In this document: piece after piece, positions 8,873-18,068 of the stretch
How positions within the stretch are numbered: the first letter of the stretch is position 1
How the letters are laid out: each line of letters starts with the position of its first letter
NCBI RefSeq assembly: GCF_039621805.1
Contig: NZ_CP155075.1
Span: 310,001-374,000 of the forward strand
Source of the DNA: Paraburkholderia sp. PREW-6R
Lineage (GTDB): Bacteria; Pseudomonadota; Gammaproteobacteria; Burkholderiales; Burkholderiaceae
Direction of reading: 5' to 3'
DNA: 64,000 nucleotides
The notes under the pieces: generated by a model
Database searches by the model: none
What the model was told of the DNA's origin: nothing
Seen by the model: the letters and a program-made list of their open reading frames with translations, nothing else
Program-made: the position numbers and the translations under genes

Positions 8873-10195
8873 GTGAACCAACCGGCAACGGCGCACGCAA
8901 AGCGGCGCTGGTATCAGGAAATCAATCGCGCGCAATGGCTGACGCTCGCAGGAGCGTGGTGCCTTTGGGCACTCGACGCCGTTGACTTTCTGTTGATCAC
9001 CTTCGTGTTGATCGACATTGCAAAAAGCTTCGATGTGACGCTGCACACGGCTTCGCTGCTGATTCTCGCGACCTTCGGCGTGCGCTGGCTTGGCGGCATG
9101 CTGTTCGGCAATTTGAGCGATCGCATCGGCCGCAAGATACCCATGCTGATTGCGCTGGTGTGGTTCACCGCGGGTGCTGCGTTCACCGGCCTTGCGTGGA
9201 GTTTCGCGGCGGTGTTTGTATTCCGGCTGTTGCTCGGTTTCGGCATGGCTCCGATCCTGACGCTCGGTTCGACGATGATCGCCGAAGTATGGCCGGAGAA
9301 ATACCGCGCGATCGGAATCGGCATTCTCGACACCGGCTGGGGTTTTGGCAGCGTGCTCGCGGCAACGCTTTACGGTTTGATCTATCCGCACTTCGGCTGG
9401 CGCCCGCTGTTTTTCGCGGGGATCATTCCCGGCGTGCTCGTGGGACTGTATATCTGGCGTTTCGTGCCCGAATCTCCGGTGTGGCTGAAGGCGCGCGAGA
9501 AAGGTCTTGTGTCGAAGCGCAAATCGCCGGCCGCCACGCTGTTTCGCGAGCATCTGAAACTCGTGCTCGTGCTGAGTCTCGTGCAATTCCTGCTGCAATT
9601 CGGCTCGTGGCCACTGCAGGGTCTGCTTGCGACTTATCTGCGCGAATTGCATATGCCGCCGGCGTCGGTGAGCATGATTACCAGCGCGGGTGCGATCGGG
9701 CAGATCTGCGGGTTCTTCTGCTCGGGCTTCATCGCTGAGCGCATTGGCCGCAAGAACGCCATTGCACTGATGCTCGCGATCGGCTGCTGTTGCGTATTCG
9801 CACTCGTCAATCTCGCGCCGGTCTCGATCGCGCTCGGCTGCACGTTCGCTTTCCTGTCGGGCTTCTGGATCGTCGGTGCATCCGGTATCTATCCGACGAT
9901 CCTCGCCGAGAATCTGCCGTCCAACGTGCGCGCAACCGGCGTCGGACTCATGTACAACATCGGCGTGATCGGCGGCGGCATCGCGCCATTCATCGTGCTG
10001 GCTTCGCTGGACTATTTCAAAGTGGCATTGCCGAGAGGGATGTTCTTCTACACGCTGCTCGGCGACGTGCTCGGCGTACTGATTATCTTTCTGGCCACGC
10101 GCGAAACGCGCGGCATCCCGATCGAACATGCGGGCGCGCAGGACGACGGGCTTGCGCAATCACAACAGGAGGGCATTCGCCGTGATGCTTGGTAA
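8873..10195 (+). CDS. MFS transporter (sugar-acid/aromatic-acid type)
   Basis: A 440-residue inner-membrane carrier with about twelve helices. It shows the motif-A loop GNLSDRIGRKIP, its second-half counterpart SGFIAERIGRKNA, and a central VPESPVWLKAREKG segment typical of the metabolite:H+ symporters related to NanT, lactate and aromatic-acid carriers. The start is GTG at 8873 with AAGGAGA upstream. It follows the CoA-transferase by 19 bases and its end overlaps the next gene. With the porin it should give the uptake route for the cluster substrate. Confidence 0.88.
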   Translation: MNQPATAHAKRRWYQEINRAQWLTLAGAWCLWALDAVDFLLITFVLIDIAKSFDVTLHTASLLILATFGVRWLGGMLFGNLSDRIGRKIPMLIALVWFTAGAAFTGLAWSFAAVFVFRLLLGFGMAPILTLGSTMIAEVWPEKYRAIGIGILDTGWGFGSVLAATLYGLIYPHFGWRPLFFAGIIPGVLVGLYIWRFVPESPVWLKAREKGLVSKRKSPAATLFREHLKLVLVLSLVQFLLQFGSWPLQGLLATYLRELHMPPASVSMITSAGAIGQICGFFCSGFIAERIGRKNAIALMLAIGCCCVFALVNLAPVSIALGCTFAFLSGFWIVGASGIYPTILAENLPSNVRATGVGLMYNIGVIGGGIAPFIVLASLDYFKVALPRGMFFYTLLGDVLGVLIIFLATRETRGIPIEHAGAQDDGLAQSQQEGIRRDAW

Positions 10196-10853
10196 CGCAG
10201 CGCTTGCATTCTGGAACGGCATCGCGCCCGGTGGCGATGCGGAATTCCTCGCATGGCATGTGTCGGAACATATCCCCGAGCGTGTTGGCCTGCCTGGTTT
10301 TCTGCGCGGCCGTCGCTACGTCGCGAGTCGCGGCTCGCCTCGTTATTTCAACTTCTACGAGACTCAATCGCTCGATGTGCTCGAATCGCCGGTTTATCGG
10401 GACCGGCTCGATCACCCGACGCCGTGGACCACACGGGTAGTCTCCACTTTTGTCGACACCTCGCGAACGATGTGCCGCGTCGCACACACTCGTGGTATTG
10501 GCGAAGGCGCGTGGATGCAGACAATCCGCTTTGCGTTTCCGTCCGTCGCGCGCGATAAGGCGATCAGCACGCTGATCGGAATACTCGACGCTTTGCCGGC
10601 GCGCACTGCCCTCGTTGGCGCGCATCTGCTAGACGGGGTGCAGCGCGAAACGAAGCCGACGCGCGAACTCGAATTGCGCGGCACGCCCGATGCACAGATC
10701 GACGGCGTGCTGCTGATCGAAGCCGCAGATGAAGCGACGCTCGATGCACTCGGCGAGCATGAGCTCGCCGACGATTCGTTGCATCAGGCAGGCGTCAGCG
10801 CGATCACGCGCGGCAATTACCAGCTTCAATATAGCCTCAGCGCCTCGCGCTAA
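10182..10853 (+). CDS. Conserved protein of unknown function, two ferredoxin-like halves
   Basis: A 223-residue soluble protein that I do not recognise by name. The first half contains WHVSEHIPERVGLPGFLRGRRY, an arrangement seen in dimeric alpha/beta-barrel (EthD/NIPSNAP-like) proteins. The second half again alternates strand and helix and may be a repeat of the fold. AGGAGGG at 10167-10173 fixes the start at GTG 10182 or ATG 10185, inside the MFS gene's last codons. Its place between a transporter and a fumarylacetoacetate-hydrolase-like gene suggests a role in handling a pathway intermediate. No catalytic residues can be assigned. Confidence 0.75.
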   Translation: MMLGNAALAFWNGIAPGGDAEFLAWHVSEHIPERVGLPGFLRGRRYVASRGSPRYFNFYETQSLDVLESPVYRDRLDHPTPWTTRVVSTFVDTSRTMCRVAHTRGIGEGAWMQTIRFAFPSVARDKAISTLIGILDALPARTALVGAHLLDGVQRETKPTRELELRGTPDAQIDGVLLIEAADEATLDALGEHELADDSLHQAGVSAITRGNYQLQYSLSASR

Positions 10854-10874
10854 CATTCATCACCAGGAAATCGC

Positions 10875-11711
10875 ATGAAACTCTTTCGCTTTGGTCCCGT
10901 GGGTGCAGAAAAGCCGGGTGTCGTCGACAGGAACGGTACGCATCGTGATCTGTCTTCCGTGATCGCCGATATCAACCCCGCGACGATCGCTGCAGGCCTC
11001 GAAAGCAAACTCGCGCGCCTCGATCTGACCACGCTGCCAGAAGTACCGGATGGCACACGTTTCGGCCCGTGCATTGCGCAGCCCGGCAACTTTCTGGCGA
11101 TCGGTCTGAACTACGTCGAGCATGCAAAAGAGACTAACGCGCCGCTGCCGCAGGAACCGATTCTGTTCAATAAGGCGCCGAGCTGTATCGTGGGTCCGGA
11201 CGACGATATCGTCTTGCCGCGTGGCTCGGAAAAGACCGATTGGGAAGTGGAGCTTGCGTTTGTGATCGGCAAACGCGCCCATTACGTCAGCGAGGCCGAC
11301 GCGCTGTCGTACGTGCTCGGCTATTGCGTGTGCAACGACGTTTCGGAGCGCGCATTCCAGCTGGAACGCGGTGGCCAGTGGATGAAAGGAAAATGTGCGC
11401 CATCGTTCGGTCCGATCGGTCCGTATCTCGTCACCGCCGAAGAAATCCCCGATCCGCAGAAACTGCCGCTCTGGCTTGAGGTGAATGGAGAGCGCGTGCA
11501 GAACAGCGACACGAGCGACATGATTTTTTCGATCCGCACCATCGTGTCGTACGTGAGCCAATTCGTCGTGTTGATGCCGGGCGATCTCATTACCACGGGC
11601 ACGCCGCCGGGAGTTGGCCTCGGCATGAAACCGGAGCGCTATCTGAAGCGTGGGGACACGGTTCGCCTGAGCGTCGAAGGACTGGGCACGCAGACCCAGC
11701 GTGTCGCATGA
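10875..11711 (+). CDS. Fumarylacetoacetate hydrolase family protein
   Basis: A 278-residue FAH superfamily enzyme with the short N-terminal region of 2-hydroxyhepta-2,4-diene-1,7-dioate isomerase/acylpyruvase relatives. The metal-binding acidic residues lie in DWEVELAFVIGK and CNDVSER, and the glycine-rich end TTGTPPGVGLGMKP closes the active site. Relatives hydrolyse or isomerise C-C bonds in diketo acids and also include dehydratases. AGGAAA precedes the ATG, and the stop overlaps the AroE-like gene by four bases. The substrate is unknown. Confidence 0.9.
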   Translation: MKLFRFGPVGAEKPGVVDRNGTHRDLSSVIADINPATIAAGLESKLARLDLTTLPEVPDGTRFGPCIAQPGNFLAIGLNYVEHAKETNAPLPQEPILFNKAPSCIVGPDDDIVLPRGSEKTDWEVELAFVIGKRAHYVSEADALSYVLGYCVCNDVSERAFQLERGGQWMKGKCAPSFGPIGPYLVTAEEIPDPQKLPLWLEVNGERVQNSDTSDMIFSIRTIVSYVSQFVVLMPGDLITTGTPPGVGLGMKPERYLKRGDTVRLSVEGLGTQTQRVA

Positions 11712-12520
11712 ATACGGCATCCTCCGTTCAGGTGAGCGGCGCGACGGCGCTGTACGTTATCGTTGGCGATCCGGTTTCGCAGGTGCGTTCGCCGCAGATA
11801 GTGAATGCGTTGTTCGCGCAGGCGCAGATCGACGCGCTGCTGGTACCGATGCACGTTTCACGCGACCGCTTTGCCGAGACGATGCGCGCGCTGATGGCAA
11901 TCGGTAATCTGCGCGGTATCGTGATCACGGTGCCGTTCAAGGTCGATGCGATGTCGTTCGTCAGCCATGTATTGCCTGGCGCGCAAGCGGCGGGCGCGTT
12001 GAATGCGATGCGCCGCCTGCCGGATAACGGATGGGAAGGCGACATGTTCGACGGCGCCGGTCTCGTGCGCGCGCTCGACGATGCCGGTCATCCGCCGGCC
12101 GGCAAGCGTGTGCTGCTGGTCGGCGCGGGCGGCGCCGGACGCGCGATCGCAATCGCACTTGCGCAAAGCGGTGTGCGCGAGATAGCGTTGAGCGATCTGG
12201 ACGGCCCACGCGTCCGGCAGGTCGTCGAGGCGGTGTCCAACGCAGCGCCCGCGTGCGTATGTCGAGCGTCCGAACCGACGTTCGACGGCCATGACCTCGT
12301 CGTCAACGCGACGCCGCTCGGGATGAAGCCCGACGACGCATTACCCATCGACATCGCCGGCATGAACGCGCAGCATGTGCTTTTCGACATTGTGCCGAAA
12401 CCCGACGTGACGGCGCTCATGCGCGCCGCGCAATCACAAGGCGTGACGACGATTGGCGGCAAGCGCATGATTGAAGGGCAGGCTCGCGCGCTGGCCGGAT
12501 TCTTTGGGCATCGTGTATGA
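11708..12520 (+). CDS. Shikimate dehydrogenase family (AroE/YdiB-like) protein
   Basis: A 270-residue protein with the AroE fold. The catalytic Lys is in TVPFKVDAM near residue 78, the Asp is in GDMFDGAG, and the NADP loop is VGAGGAGRAIA. The shikimate-binding serine pair normally found as SxS near the N-terminus is changed (SQVRSP). The C-terminal block GKRMIEGQAR also differs from that of biosynthetic AroE. I infer a catabolic paralogue acting on a quinate-like or other cyclic or branched hydroxy acid. It is coupled to the FAH gene by ATGA and lies 50 bases before the IclR regulator. Confidence 0.85.
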   Translation: MNTASSVQVSGATALYVIVGDPVSQVRSPQIVNALFAQAQIDALLVPMHVSRDRFAETMRALMAIGNLRGIVITVPFKVDAMSFVSHVLPGAQAAGALNAMRRLPDNGWEGDMFDGAGLVRALDDAGHPPAGKRVLLVGAGGAGRAIAIALAQSGVREIALSDLDGPRVRQVVEAVSNAAPACVCRASEPTFDGHDLVVNATPLGMKPDDALPIDIAGMNAQHVLFDIVPKPDVTALMRAAQSQGVTTIGGKRMIEGQARALAGFFGHRV

Positions 12521-12570
12521 ACGCGGCCCGGTGCGAACATTCAATTCACATGTAATGAGTAGGTAAACGT

Positions 12571-13362
12571 ATGAGCGTCGCGTTAGAACGTGGCATGGCC
12601 ATCCTTGAGTTGCTGTCGACCGACCGCAATGGCATGCAGTTGAGCCGGCTTTCAGAAGCACTGGATATTCCGGTCAGCGCCACGCACCGGTTGCTGACCA
12701 GCCTGATCGACATGGGTTATGTGCATCAGACACGGGAGATGGGGCAGTATTGCCTGTCACTGAAGTCGGTGTCGCTCGGCATCCGTTTCGTGTCGAAGAA
12801 CAATCTGATCGACCTCGCGCGCCCGCTGATGGACGAGCTCGCGAGCGTTTCGGGTGAACTGTCGCGCCTCGGTCTGATCGACGGCGAGCGACTGGTGTGG
12901 GTGTCCAAGTCGCTGGGCACGCGGGTGGGTCTGCGCTACGACCCTGACAACGGCGCGGAAGCCCCGCTGTTCTGCTCGGCGTCCGGGCTGGTCTGGCTGG
13001 CGACGATGAGCGACGAAGAAGCCCTCGCGCGAGTGATGAAAACCGGTTTTGGCCGGGACGAGGATCATGGCCCGAACGCACCGCGTACGCCGGAGGAATT
13101 TCTGAAACAGTTGCGCCGTGCACGTGCGAACGGCTACGCAACGGTGACCAACAGTGTCGAGGCGGCCACTTCAGCGATGGCCGCATTGATCCGTGGTAAC
13201 GACGACGAGCCGATCGGCGTGCTCACGATTGCCGGGCCGATGTTCCGCTTGACCGCGAAGCGCATGCAGGAACTCGCGCCGTTGCTGATGCGTGCAACGG
13301 CGGCATTGTCGGAAGTCAATGCCCCCACGTTCGCCATGCCGCCGGCGCATCTGCACGGGTGA
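12571..13362 (+). CDS. IclR family transcriptional regulator
   Basis: A 263-residue regulator with an N-terminal winged helix at about residues 1-60 (SVALERGMAILELLSTD, then LSRLSEALDIPVSATHRLLTSL as the recognition region). A C-terminal effector domain follows. It is encoded inside the operon it probably controls. The IclR-like sites at 7216-7230 and 7054-7081 are the obvious targets. I see no similar box in its own 50-base upstream gap. Whether it represses or activates cannot be read from sequence. Confidence 0.93.
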   Translation: MSVALERGMAILELLSTDRNGMQLSRLSEALDIPVSATHRLLTSLIDMGYVHQTREMGQYCLSLKSVSLGIRFVSKNNLIDLARPLMDELASVSGELSRLGLIDGERLVWVSKSLGTRVGLRYDPDNGAEAPLFCSASGLVWLATMSDEEALARVMKTGFGRDEDHGPNAPRTPEEFLKQLRRARANGYATVTNSVEAATSAMAALIRGNDDEPIGVLTIAGPMFRLTAKRMQELAPLLMRATAALSEVNAPTFAMPPAHLHG

Positions 13363-13400
13363 ACGCATTCAATGTCCTCTAACGGGAAGGAGATCCAGCA

Positions 13401-13886
13401 ATGAGCGACCCTGTCGCCAGTGACACGCGGCGTCTGCTGAAGCCAGGCCTTTACGGGTTGAACGACATCGAGACCGGCGATTACTACCTCACCGCCGGCG
13501 TCACCGTGACCGAAACGCATGTCGTTAATTTCGCGGGCGTCTCGGGCGACCACTACGACATTCACGTCGACGACGTCGCCGCCCAGGAGGCCGGCTTTCC
13601 TGGGCGCATCGCGCACGGCCTGCTCGGTTTGTCGCTTGCCGACGGACTGAAGACGCGTTGCCCGGTGCTGCTCAAAGGGCTCGCGACACTGGGCTGGAAC
13701 TGGTCGTTTCGCGCGCCGTTGATGATCGGCGATCGCATTCATGTCGATATCGAGGTCATCGGCAAGCGTCTGACCCGGCGGCCCGATCGGGGGATCGCGA
13801 CGTTGCGCCTGAAGGTGCTGAACCAGCGCGGCGATGTCGTGCAGGAAGGCGAGACGCTGATGATGATGCCGACTACGCTCGCGTGA
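13401..13886 (+). CDS. MaoC family dehydratase (first copy)
   Basis: A 161-residue hotdog-fold protein. The hydratase motif reads FAGVSGDHYDIHVDD followed by GRIAHG, with the Asp and His used by (R)-specific enoyl-CoA hydratases. It probably adds or removes water on an unsaturated acyl-CoA made by one of the CoA-transferases here. A GGAAGGAG ribosome site precedes the ATG. A second, different MaoC protein is at 14777, with a TIM-barrel gene between them. Confidence 0.88.
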   Translation: MSDPVASDTRRLLKPGLYGLNDIETGDYYLTAGVTVTETHVVNFAGVSGDHYDIHVDDVAAQEAGFPGRIAHGLLGLSLADGLKTRCPVLLKGLATLGWNWSFRAPLMIGDRIHVDIEVIGKRLTRRPDRGIATLRLKVLNQRGDVVQEGETLMMMPTTLA

Positions 13887-13900
13887 GGGAATCACTCGTC

Positions 13901-14764
13901 ATGCGCGATTTTTCATACAGTCTCGAACACTTTGCCCTCAATACCGCGACGCTCAGGCAATGGCCGCTGGAGCGCATCATCGAAAGCTGCGCGCGTCGCG
14001 GTATTCGCGCGATAACACCGTGGCATGCCGACGTGGAGCGCGTTGGTGTGGCACAAACGAAACGCCTGCTGCGCGAGGCGCAGATCGAGTTGTGCGGTTA
14101 TTGCCGCGGCGGTCTGTTTCCGGTCGCGCAGGCCAGCGAGCGTGATGCGGTTTTCGTGCGTAACCGGCGCGTACTCGACGCCGCGCGCGAACTGGATGCG
14201 CCGTGCGTGGTCCTCGTCGTGGGCGGCTTGCCGGGAGCGATGGAGGGCGAACCGCAAAGCCGCGATCTGGCCGGCGCGCGCGAGCAGGTGAAGGACGGCA
14301 TTGCACGCATACTCGACTACGCGAAGTCGCTTCGCATGCCGCTCGCGATCGAGCCGCTGCATCCCATGTACGCTGCCGATCGCGCCTGTGTGAATACGCT
14401 CGAACATGCGCTCGATCTCTGCGACGAAATCGACCCGTCGATGCAAGGCGATCTTGGCGTCGCGGTGGATTGTTATCACGTGTGGTGGGACCCGAAAGTC
14501 GACGCGCAGATTGCGCGTGCCGGTAAGCAACGGCTGCTTGGCTTTCACGTTTGCGACTGGCTCGTGCCGACTCGCGACATGCTCAATGATCGCGGCATGA
14601 TGGGCGACGGCGTGATCGACATTGCGCGGTTGCGCGGTCAGGTTGAACTGGCGGGCTTCGACGGGTTTATCGAAGTCGAAATTTTTTCGAGCGACAACTG
14701 GTGGAAGCGCGACGGTGACGACGTGCTGGACACCTGTGTCGCACGTTATCGAACTGTGGTGTAA
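13901..14764 (+). CDS. Sugar phosphate isomerase/epimerase family TIM-barrel protein
   Basis: A 287-residue AP-endonuclease-2-fold (xylose-isomerase-like TIM barrel) protein. Candidate metal ligands sit in the usual order: Glu in LAIEPLHP, Asp in VAVDCYH, His in LGFHVCDW and Glu in FIEVEIFS. Relatives include 3-dehydroshikimate dehydratase, hydroxypyruvate isomerase and inosose dehydratase. The AroE-like neighbour makes a dehydration or isomerisation of a ring hydroxy-keto compound plausible, but unproven. The ATG at 13901 lies 14 bases after the MaoC stop. Confidence 0.87.
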   Translation: MRDFSYSLEHFALNTATLRQWPLERIIESCARRGIRAITPWHADVERVGVAQTKRLLREAQIELCGYCRGGLFPVAQASERDAVFVRNRRVLDAARELDAPCVVLVVGGLPGAMEGEPQSRDLAGAREQVKDGIARILDYAKSLRMPLAIEPLHPMYAADRACVNTLEHALDLCDEIDPSMQGDLGVAVDCYHVWWDPKVDAQIARAGKQRLLGFHVCDWLVPTRDMLNDRGMMGDGVIDIARLRGQVELAGFDGFIEVEIFSSDNWWKRDGDDVLDTCVARYRTVV

Positions 14765-14776
14765 AGGAGTGAAAGC

Positions 14777-15238
14777 ATGGAGCAGTCAGGGCTCGATTTC
14801 GTGGAAGTCGGTCAACGCTATACCTTCGGCAAGACCGTGTCGGAAACCGATGTGATGCTGTTTGCCGGCATAACGGGCGATTTCAGCCCGACCCATGTCA
14901 ACGAACAGTACGCGCGCGAAAAGTCCAATCTCGGCGGACGCATCGCGCATGGCGCACTCATGGTGGGCTATATGTCGACTGCGTCTACGCTGTCTATCGA
15001 ACACGTGATTCACAAGGACAATCTCAGCGATTTCCCTGTCTCGTCGGGCTACGACAAGCTGCGTTTTCTGAAACCGGTTGCGCTCGGCGATACGATCACC
15101 GTCGTTTATGAGGTGATCAGAATCGACAGGGAAAAAGGCCGCAGCATCGCGAAGAACGAAGTCTTCAACCAGCGCGGGGAACTCGTCGCAGTCGGCGAAC
15201 ACGTTATGCGCTGGGCGAAGAAACTGAAGGGCGACTGA
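14777..15238 (+). CDS. MaoC family dehydratase (second copy)
   Basis: A 153-residue hotdog-fold hydratase. The core is FAGITGDFSPTHVNEQYA followed by GGRIAHGALMVGYM, with the catalytic Asp and His present. It diverges clearly from the 13401 copy, so the pair probably handles two steps or forms a heteromer, rather than being a recent duplicate. AAGGAG precedes the ATG. The next gene is the second fused CoA-transferase, 51 bases on. Confidence 0.88.
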   Translation: MEQSGLDFVEVGQRYTFGKTVSETDVMLFAGITGDFSPTHVNEQYAREKSNLGGRIAHGALMVGYMSTASTLSIEHVIHKDNLSDFPVSSGYDKLRFLKPVALGDTITVVYEVIRIDREKGRSIAKNEVFNQRGELVAVGEHVMRWAKKLKGD

Positions 15239-15289
15239 ACAGGCAGAAGGCGCCTGACGGCGTATTGCAGCGGACCACCGGACGACATC

Positions 15290-16906
15290 ATGCAGATCAT
15301 CACGGCAGAAGAAGCCGCCTCGCTCGTGAGAGACGGCGACACGGTACTCATTAGCGGATCGGGGGGCGGCCATGCCGTGCCCGACGCGCTGGTAGCGGCA
15401 GTCGGGAACCGCTTCAGACGCGAAGGTGCGCCGCGCGGCATCACTTCGATGAGCATCGTCGGAGTTGGCGATCGCGAGGACCTGGGTGCGAGCCACCTCG
15501 CACAGGAAGGGTTGCTGCGGCGCGCGATTACAAGTGCGCTGGTCGATTCACCCGGTCTCGTGGCACTCGCGGCAGAGGACAAGATCGAGGCCTATACGCT
15601 GCCGCAAGGCGTGATGTCGCAACTGATGCGCGAGATGGCTGCAGGGCGCCCCGGCCTGATTACGAAAACGGGCCTGCATACCTTTGTCGATCCGCGGCAG
15701 CAGGGTGCGCGGCAAAGTCCGCGTACGCCGGCTGATTTTGTCGAGGTGATAGAACTCGACGGCGAGGAATATCTGCGGTTCAAGCCGCTGCCGTTGAACG
15801 TGACCTTCATTCGCGGCACGACCGCCGACGAAGACGGCAACGTGACGATGGAAGAGGAAGCCGTGCTGGGTGAGATGCTGGCTATGGCGCAGGCCACGCG
15901 CCGCGCGGGTGGCGTCGTGGTTGCGCAGGTCAAGCGCGTCGCGCGGCGTGAGACCTTGCCGCCCAAGCAGGTGAAGGTGCCGGGCATTCTGGTCGACTTC
16001 GTCGTGGTTGTGCCGGATCAGCCGCAGACTTACGCGACATCGTACGATCCCAGCTACGCGGGTGAATTGCGCGTGCCGTTATCGGAGATCAAGCCGTTGC
16101 CGTTCGGCCCGCGCAAGGTGATCGTGCGGCGCGCGGCGCTCGAACTCTACCCCGGCGCGGTGTGTAATCTTGGCGCGGGCGTCTCGACCGGGTTGTCGAC
16201 GATTGCTGCTGAAGAAGGTTTGCTCGACGCGGTCGTGCTGACGAATGAGCAGGGTATTATCGGCGGCGCGCCGTTGACCGGCCGGGATTCGGGCGGTGGC
16301 CAGAATTTCGCCGCGATGATCGAGCAGCCGTCGCAATTCGACTTCTATGATGGTGGCGGACTCGACCTCGCGTTTCTGTCGTTCGCGGAAGTCGACGCGC
16401 AAGGCAATGTCAACATCAGCCGTTTCGGCGACAAGATCATCGGGGTCGGCGGCTTCATCAACATCAGTCAGAACGCGAAGTGCGTGATATTCAGCGGCAC
16501 GCTGACGGCAGGCGGCCTCGACGTCGGTTGGGAAGGTGGACGGACCGTGATCCGCAGTGAAGGGCGGCACCGGAAATTCGTCGAAACGATCGAGCAGATC
16601 TGTTATAGCGCGGCGTTCGCGCGCGAGCGCGGGCAGACTGCGTTGTATCTGACTGAGCGTGCCGTATTCCGGCTCGGCGACCAAGGCCTCGAGTTGATTG
16701 AAATTGCACCGGGTGTCGATGTGGAGCGCGACGTGATCGGGCAGATGGCGTTTCGCCCACACGTCGCAAAGGATCTGAAAACGATGGATGCGCGTCTGTT
16801 CGATCCGCAGCCGCTTCATATTCGCGATGAAATCGCGGCGCGCGGGCGCCGCTATCGTTCGGAACGTGTTGCACAGTGGTATGCCACGCGCAGCGTAGGC
16901 GCGTGA
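15290..16906 (+). CDS. Fused acyl-CoA:acetate/3-ketoacid CoA-transferase (second copy)
   Basis: A 538-residue paralogue of the 7249-8853 protein, co-linear along its whole length. Shared blocks include the N-terminal GDGDTVLI-type loop, GTTADEDGN and VLTNEQGIIGGAP, where Glu320 is the expected catalytic residue. Two intact fused family I transferases in one cluster suggest two acids, or two steps, needing CoA exchange. This is the last gene of the run. A convergent AraC regulator ends 70 bases away. Confidence 0.92.
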   Translation: MQIITAEEAASLVRDGDTVLISGSGGGHAVPDALVAAVGNRFRREGAPRGITSMSIVGVGDREDLGASHLAQEGLLRRAITSALVDSPGLVALAAEDKIEAYTLPQGVMSQLMREMAAGRPGLITKTGLHTFVDPRQQGARQSPRTPADFVEVIELDGEEYLRFKPLPLNVTFIRGTTADEDGNVTMEEEAVLGEMLAMAQATRRAGGVVVAQVKRVARRETLPPKQVKVPGILVDFVVVVPDQPQTYATSYDPSYAGELRVPLSEIKPLPFGPRKVIVRRAALELYPGAVCNLGAGVSTGLSTIAAEEGLLDAVVLTNEQGIIGGAPLTGRDSGGGQNFAAMIEQPSQFDFYDGGGLDLAFLSFAEVDAQGNVNISRFGDKIIGVGGFINISQNAKCVIFSGTLTAGGLDVGWEGGRTVIRSEGRHRKFVETIEQICYSAAFARERGQTALYLTERAVFRLGDQGLELIEIAPGVDVERDVIGQMAFRPHVAKDLKTMDARLFDPQPLHIRDEIAARGRRYRSERVAQWYATRSVGA

Positions 16907-16976
16907 TCGAATGCGTGCGCGCTGATGATTCGCCCGGGACCGGTAAACGCACTTCACCTCGTGATCTTAAGCCCGG

Positions 16977-17915
16977 TCAGCGTTCACGCCTTTCACCGCT
17001 GTCTCCGCTTCTGACGCTGTCTGCATAGCGCTTTGGCGGCAGCCCCATCACCCGTTTGAACGCCGCGCTAAAAGAGCTTTCCGACTCGTAGCCGAGGTCT
17101 TGCGCCACTTTCGACACCCGTATTCCGGGTTCGGCGAGCCTCCTCGCAGCCATCAGCATGCGCACATGAGACAGGTAATCCATGGGCGCCTTGCCTACCG
17201 TGGTCCTGAAACGTATCGCGAACGCGGTGCGGGACATGGCACTGGCGCTTGCCAGGGAAGCCACGGTCCATCGCCGGGATGGATCGTTGTGCATGACAGA
17301 GATCGCGACGCCCATCCTCGGATCGGCTAACGCATACAACCAGCCGGCTCGCACATTGGAAAACTCGGACAGGTGAAACCGCAAGATCTTGACGAGCGCG
17401 ATGTGTGCCAGATGATCGACGACAACTTCATTGCCCGGTTGACCCGATTGAAGCTCGTCAATCATCTGCCCGATTGCCTGTCGAAGCGCCGCCTTCGCGG
17501 CGGGATCGTGTACACGCACGACGGGGTCCAGAACGCTGAGAAGAAAAAGCGCGAACCCCGCCTCGAATTCGAAGTGGGCGGCAAACATCAGGCACCGACC
17601 GCCGCCGTTATAGGCTGCGACTGACCCGTTCGACCTGCCATCGAAGACCACTGCAGCATCTATGGGCGGCAGATCGAGGTCGCTGGTCAGCTGGAATGGG
17701 CGGCCGCGCGGGAGCACGACGCAGTCGCCCGCGCGCAGGCAAACGGCTTCGGCTTCCCCGTCGACCTTCAGCCAGCACTCCCCAGACTCCAAGTAGTAGA
17801 GGTAGGCACCTTCGTGGGCCGGAAACCGGATGCCGATGTCTCCGCCCACGTCCGTCGCGCCGACGTAGACGCTGCGCGGTCTGGACTGTCGAATGATTTC
17901 TGAAAGCGGATCCAT
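16977..17915 (-). CDS. AraC family transcriptional regulator (cupin sensor)
   Basis: A 312-residue regulator. The N-terminal cupin-like domain includes YYLESGECWLKVDG and AGDCVVLPRGRPFQL. Two C-terminal helix-turn-helix motifs follow (WTVASLASASAMSRTAFAIRF and VSKVAQDLGYESESSFSAAFKRV). I chose the ATG at 17915; a TTG at 17966 would add 17 residues, and neither has a strong ribosome site. It is divergent from the MDR reductase at 18069 across about 150 bases, and so is its probable controller. Confidence 0.9.
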   Translation of the reverse strand: MDPLSEIIRQSRPRSVYVGATDVGGDIGIRFPAHEGAYLYYLESGECWLKVDGEAEAVCLRAGDCVVLPRGRPFQLTSDLDLPPIDAAVVFDGRSNGSVAAYNGGGRCLMFAAHFEFEAGFALFLLSVLDPVVRVHDPAAKAALRQAIGQMIDELQSGQPGNEVVVDHLAHIALVKILRFHLSEFSNVRAGWLYALADPRMGVAISVMHNDPSRRWTVASLASASAMSRTAFAIRFRTTVGKAPMDYLSHVRMLMAARRLAEPGIRVSKVAQDLGYESESSFSAAFKRVMGLPPKRYADSVRSGDSGERRER

Positions 17916-18068
17916 CAATATTCTGAACGAACAGAGAAGAATTTTGAAGGAAGCATCATAGATCAACTGAACGTTGCTCTTTACAGTTCATCCATGGATG
18001 CAGGTCTCGATCGATGTCGAAGTGCGCAGACCGGTACATCAATTAACCTGTTCAGGATGAGAAACTTG

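Noticed and set aside
8828..10159. 443-codon leftward open frame over the second MFS transporter
   Set aside because: Same antisense pattern, with no recognisable domain; the sense protein carries MFS motifs.
11708..14764. Reading the AroE-like and TIM-barrel genes as a standard quinate/shikimate to protocatechuate pathway
   Set aside because: No quinate dehydrogenase, 3-dehydroquinate dehydratase or protocatechuate dioxygenase is present, and the flanking genes are CoA-dependent; only kept as a possible chemistry analogy.
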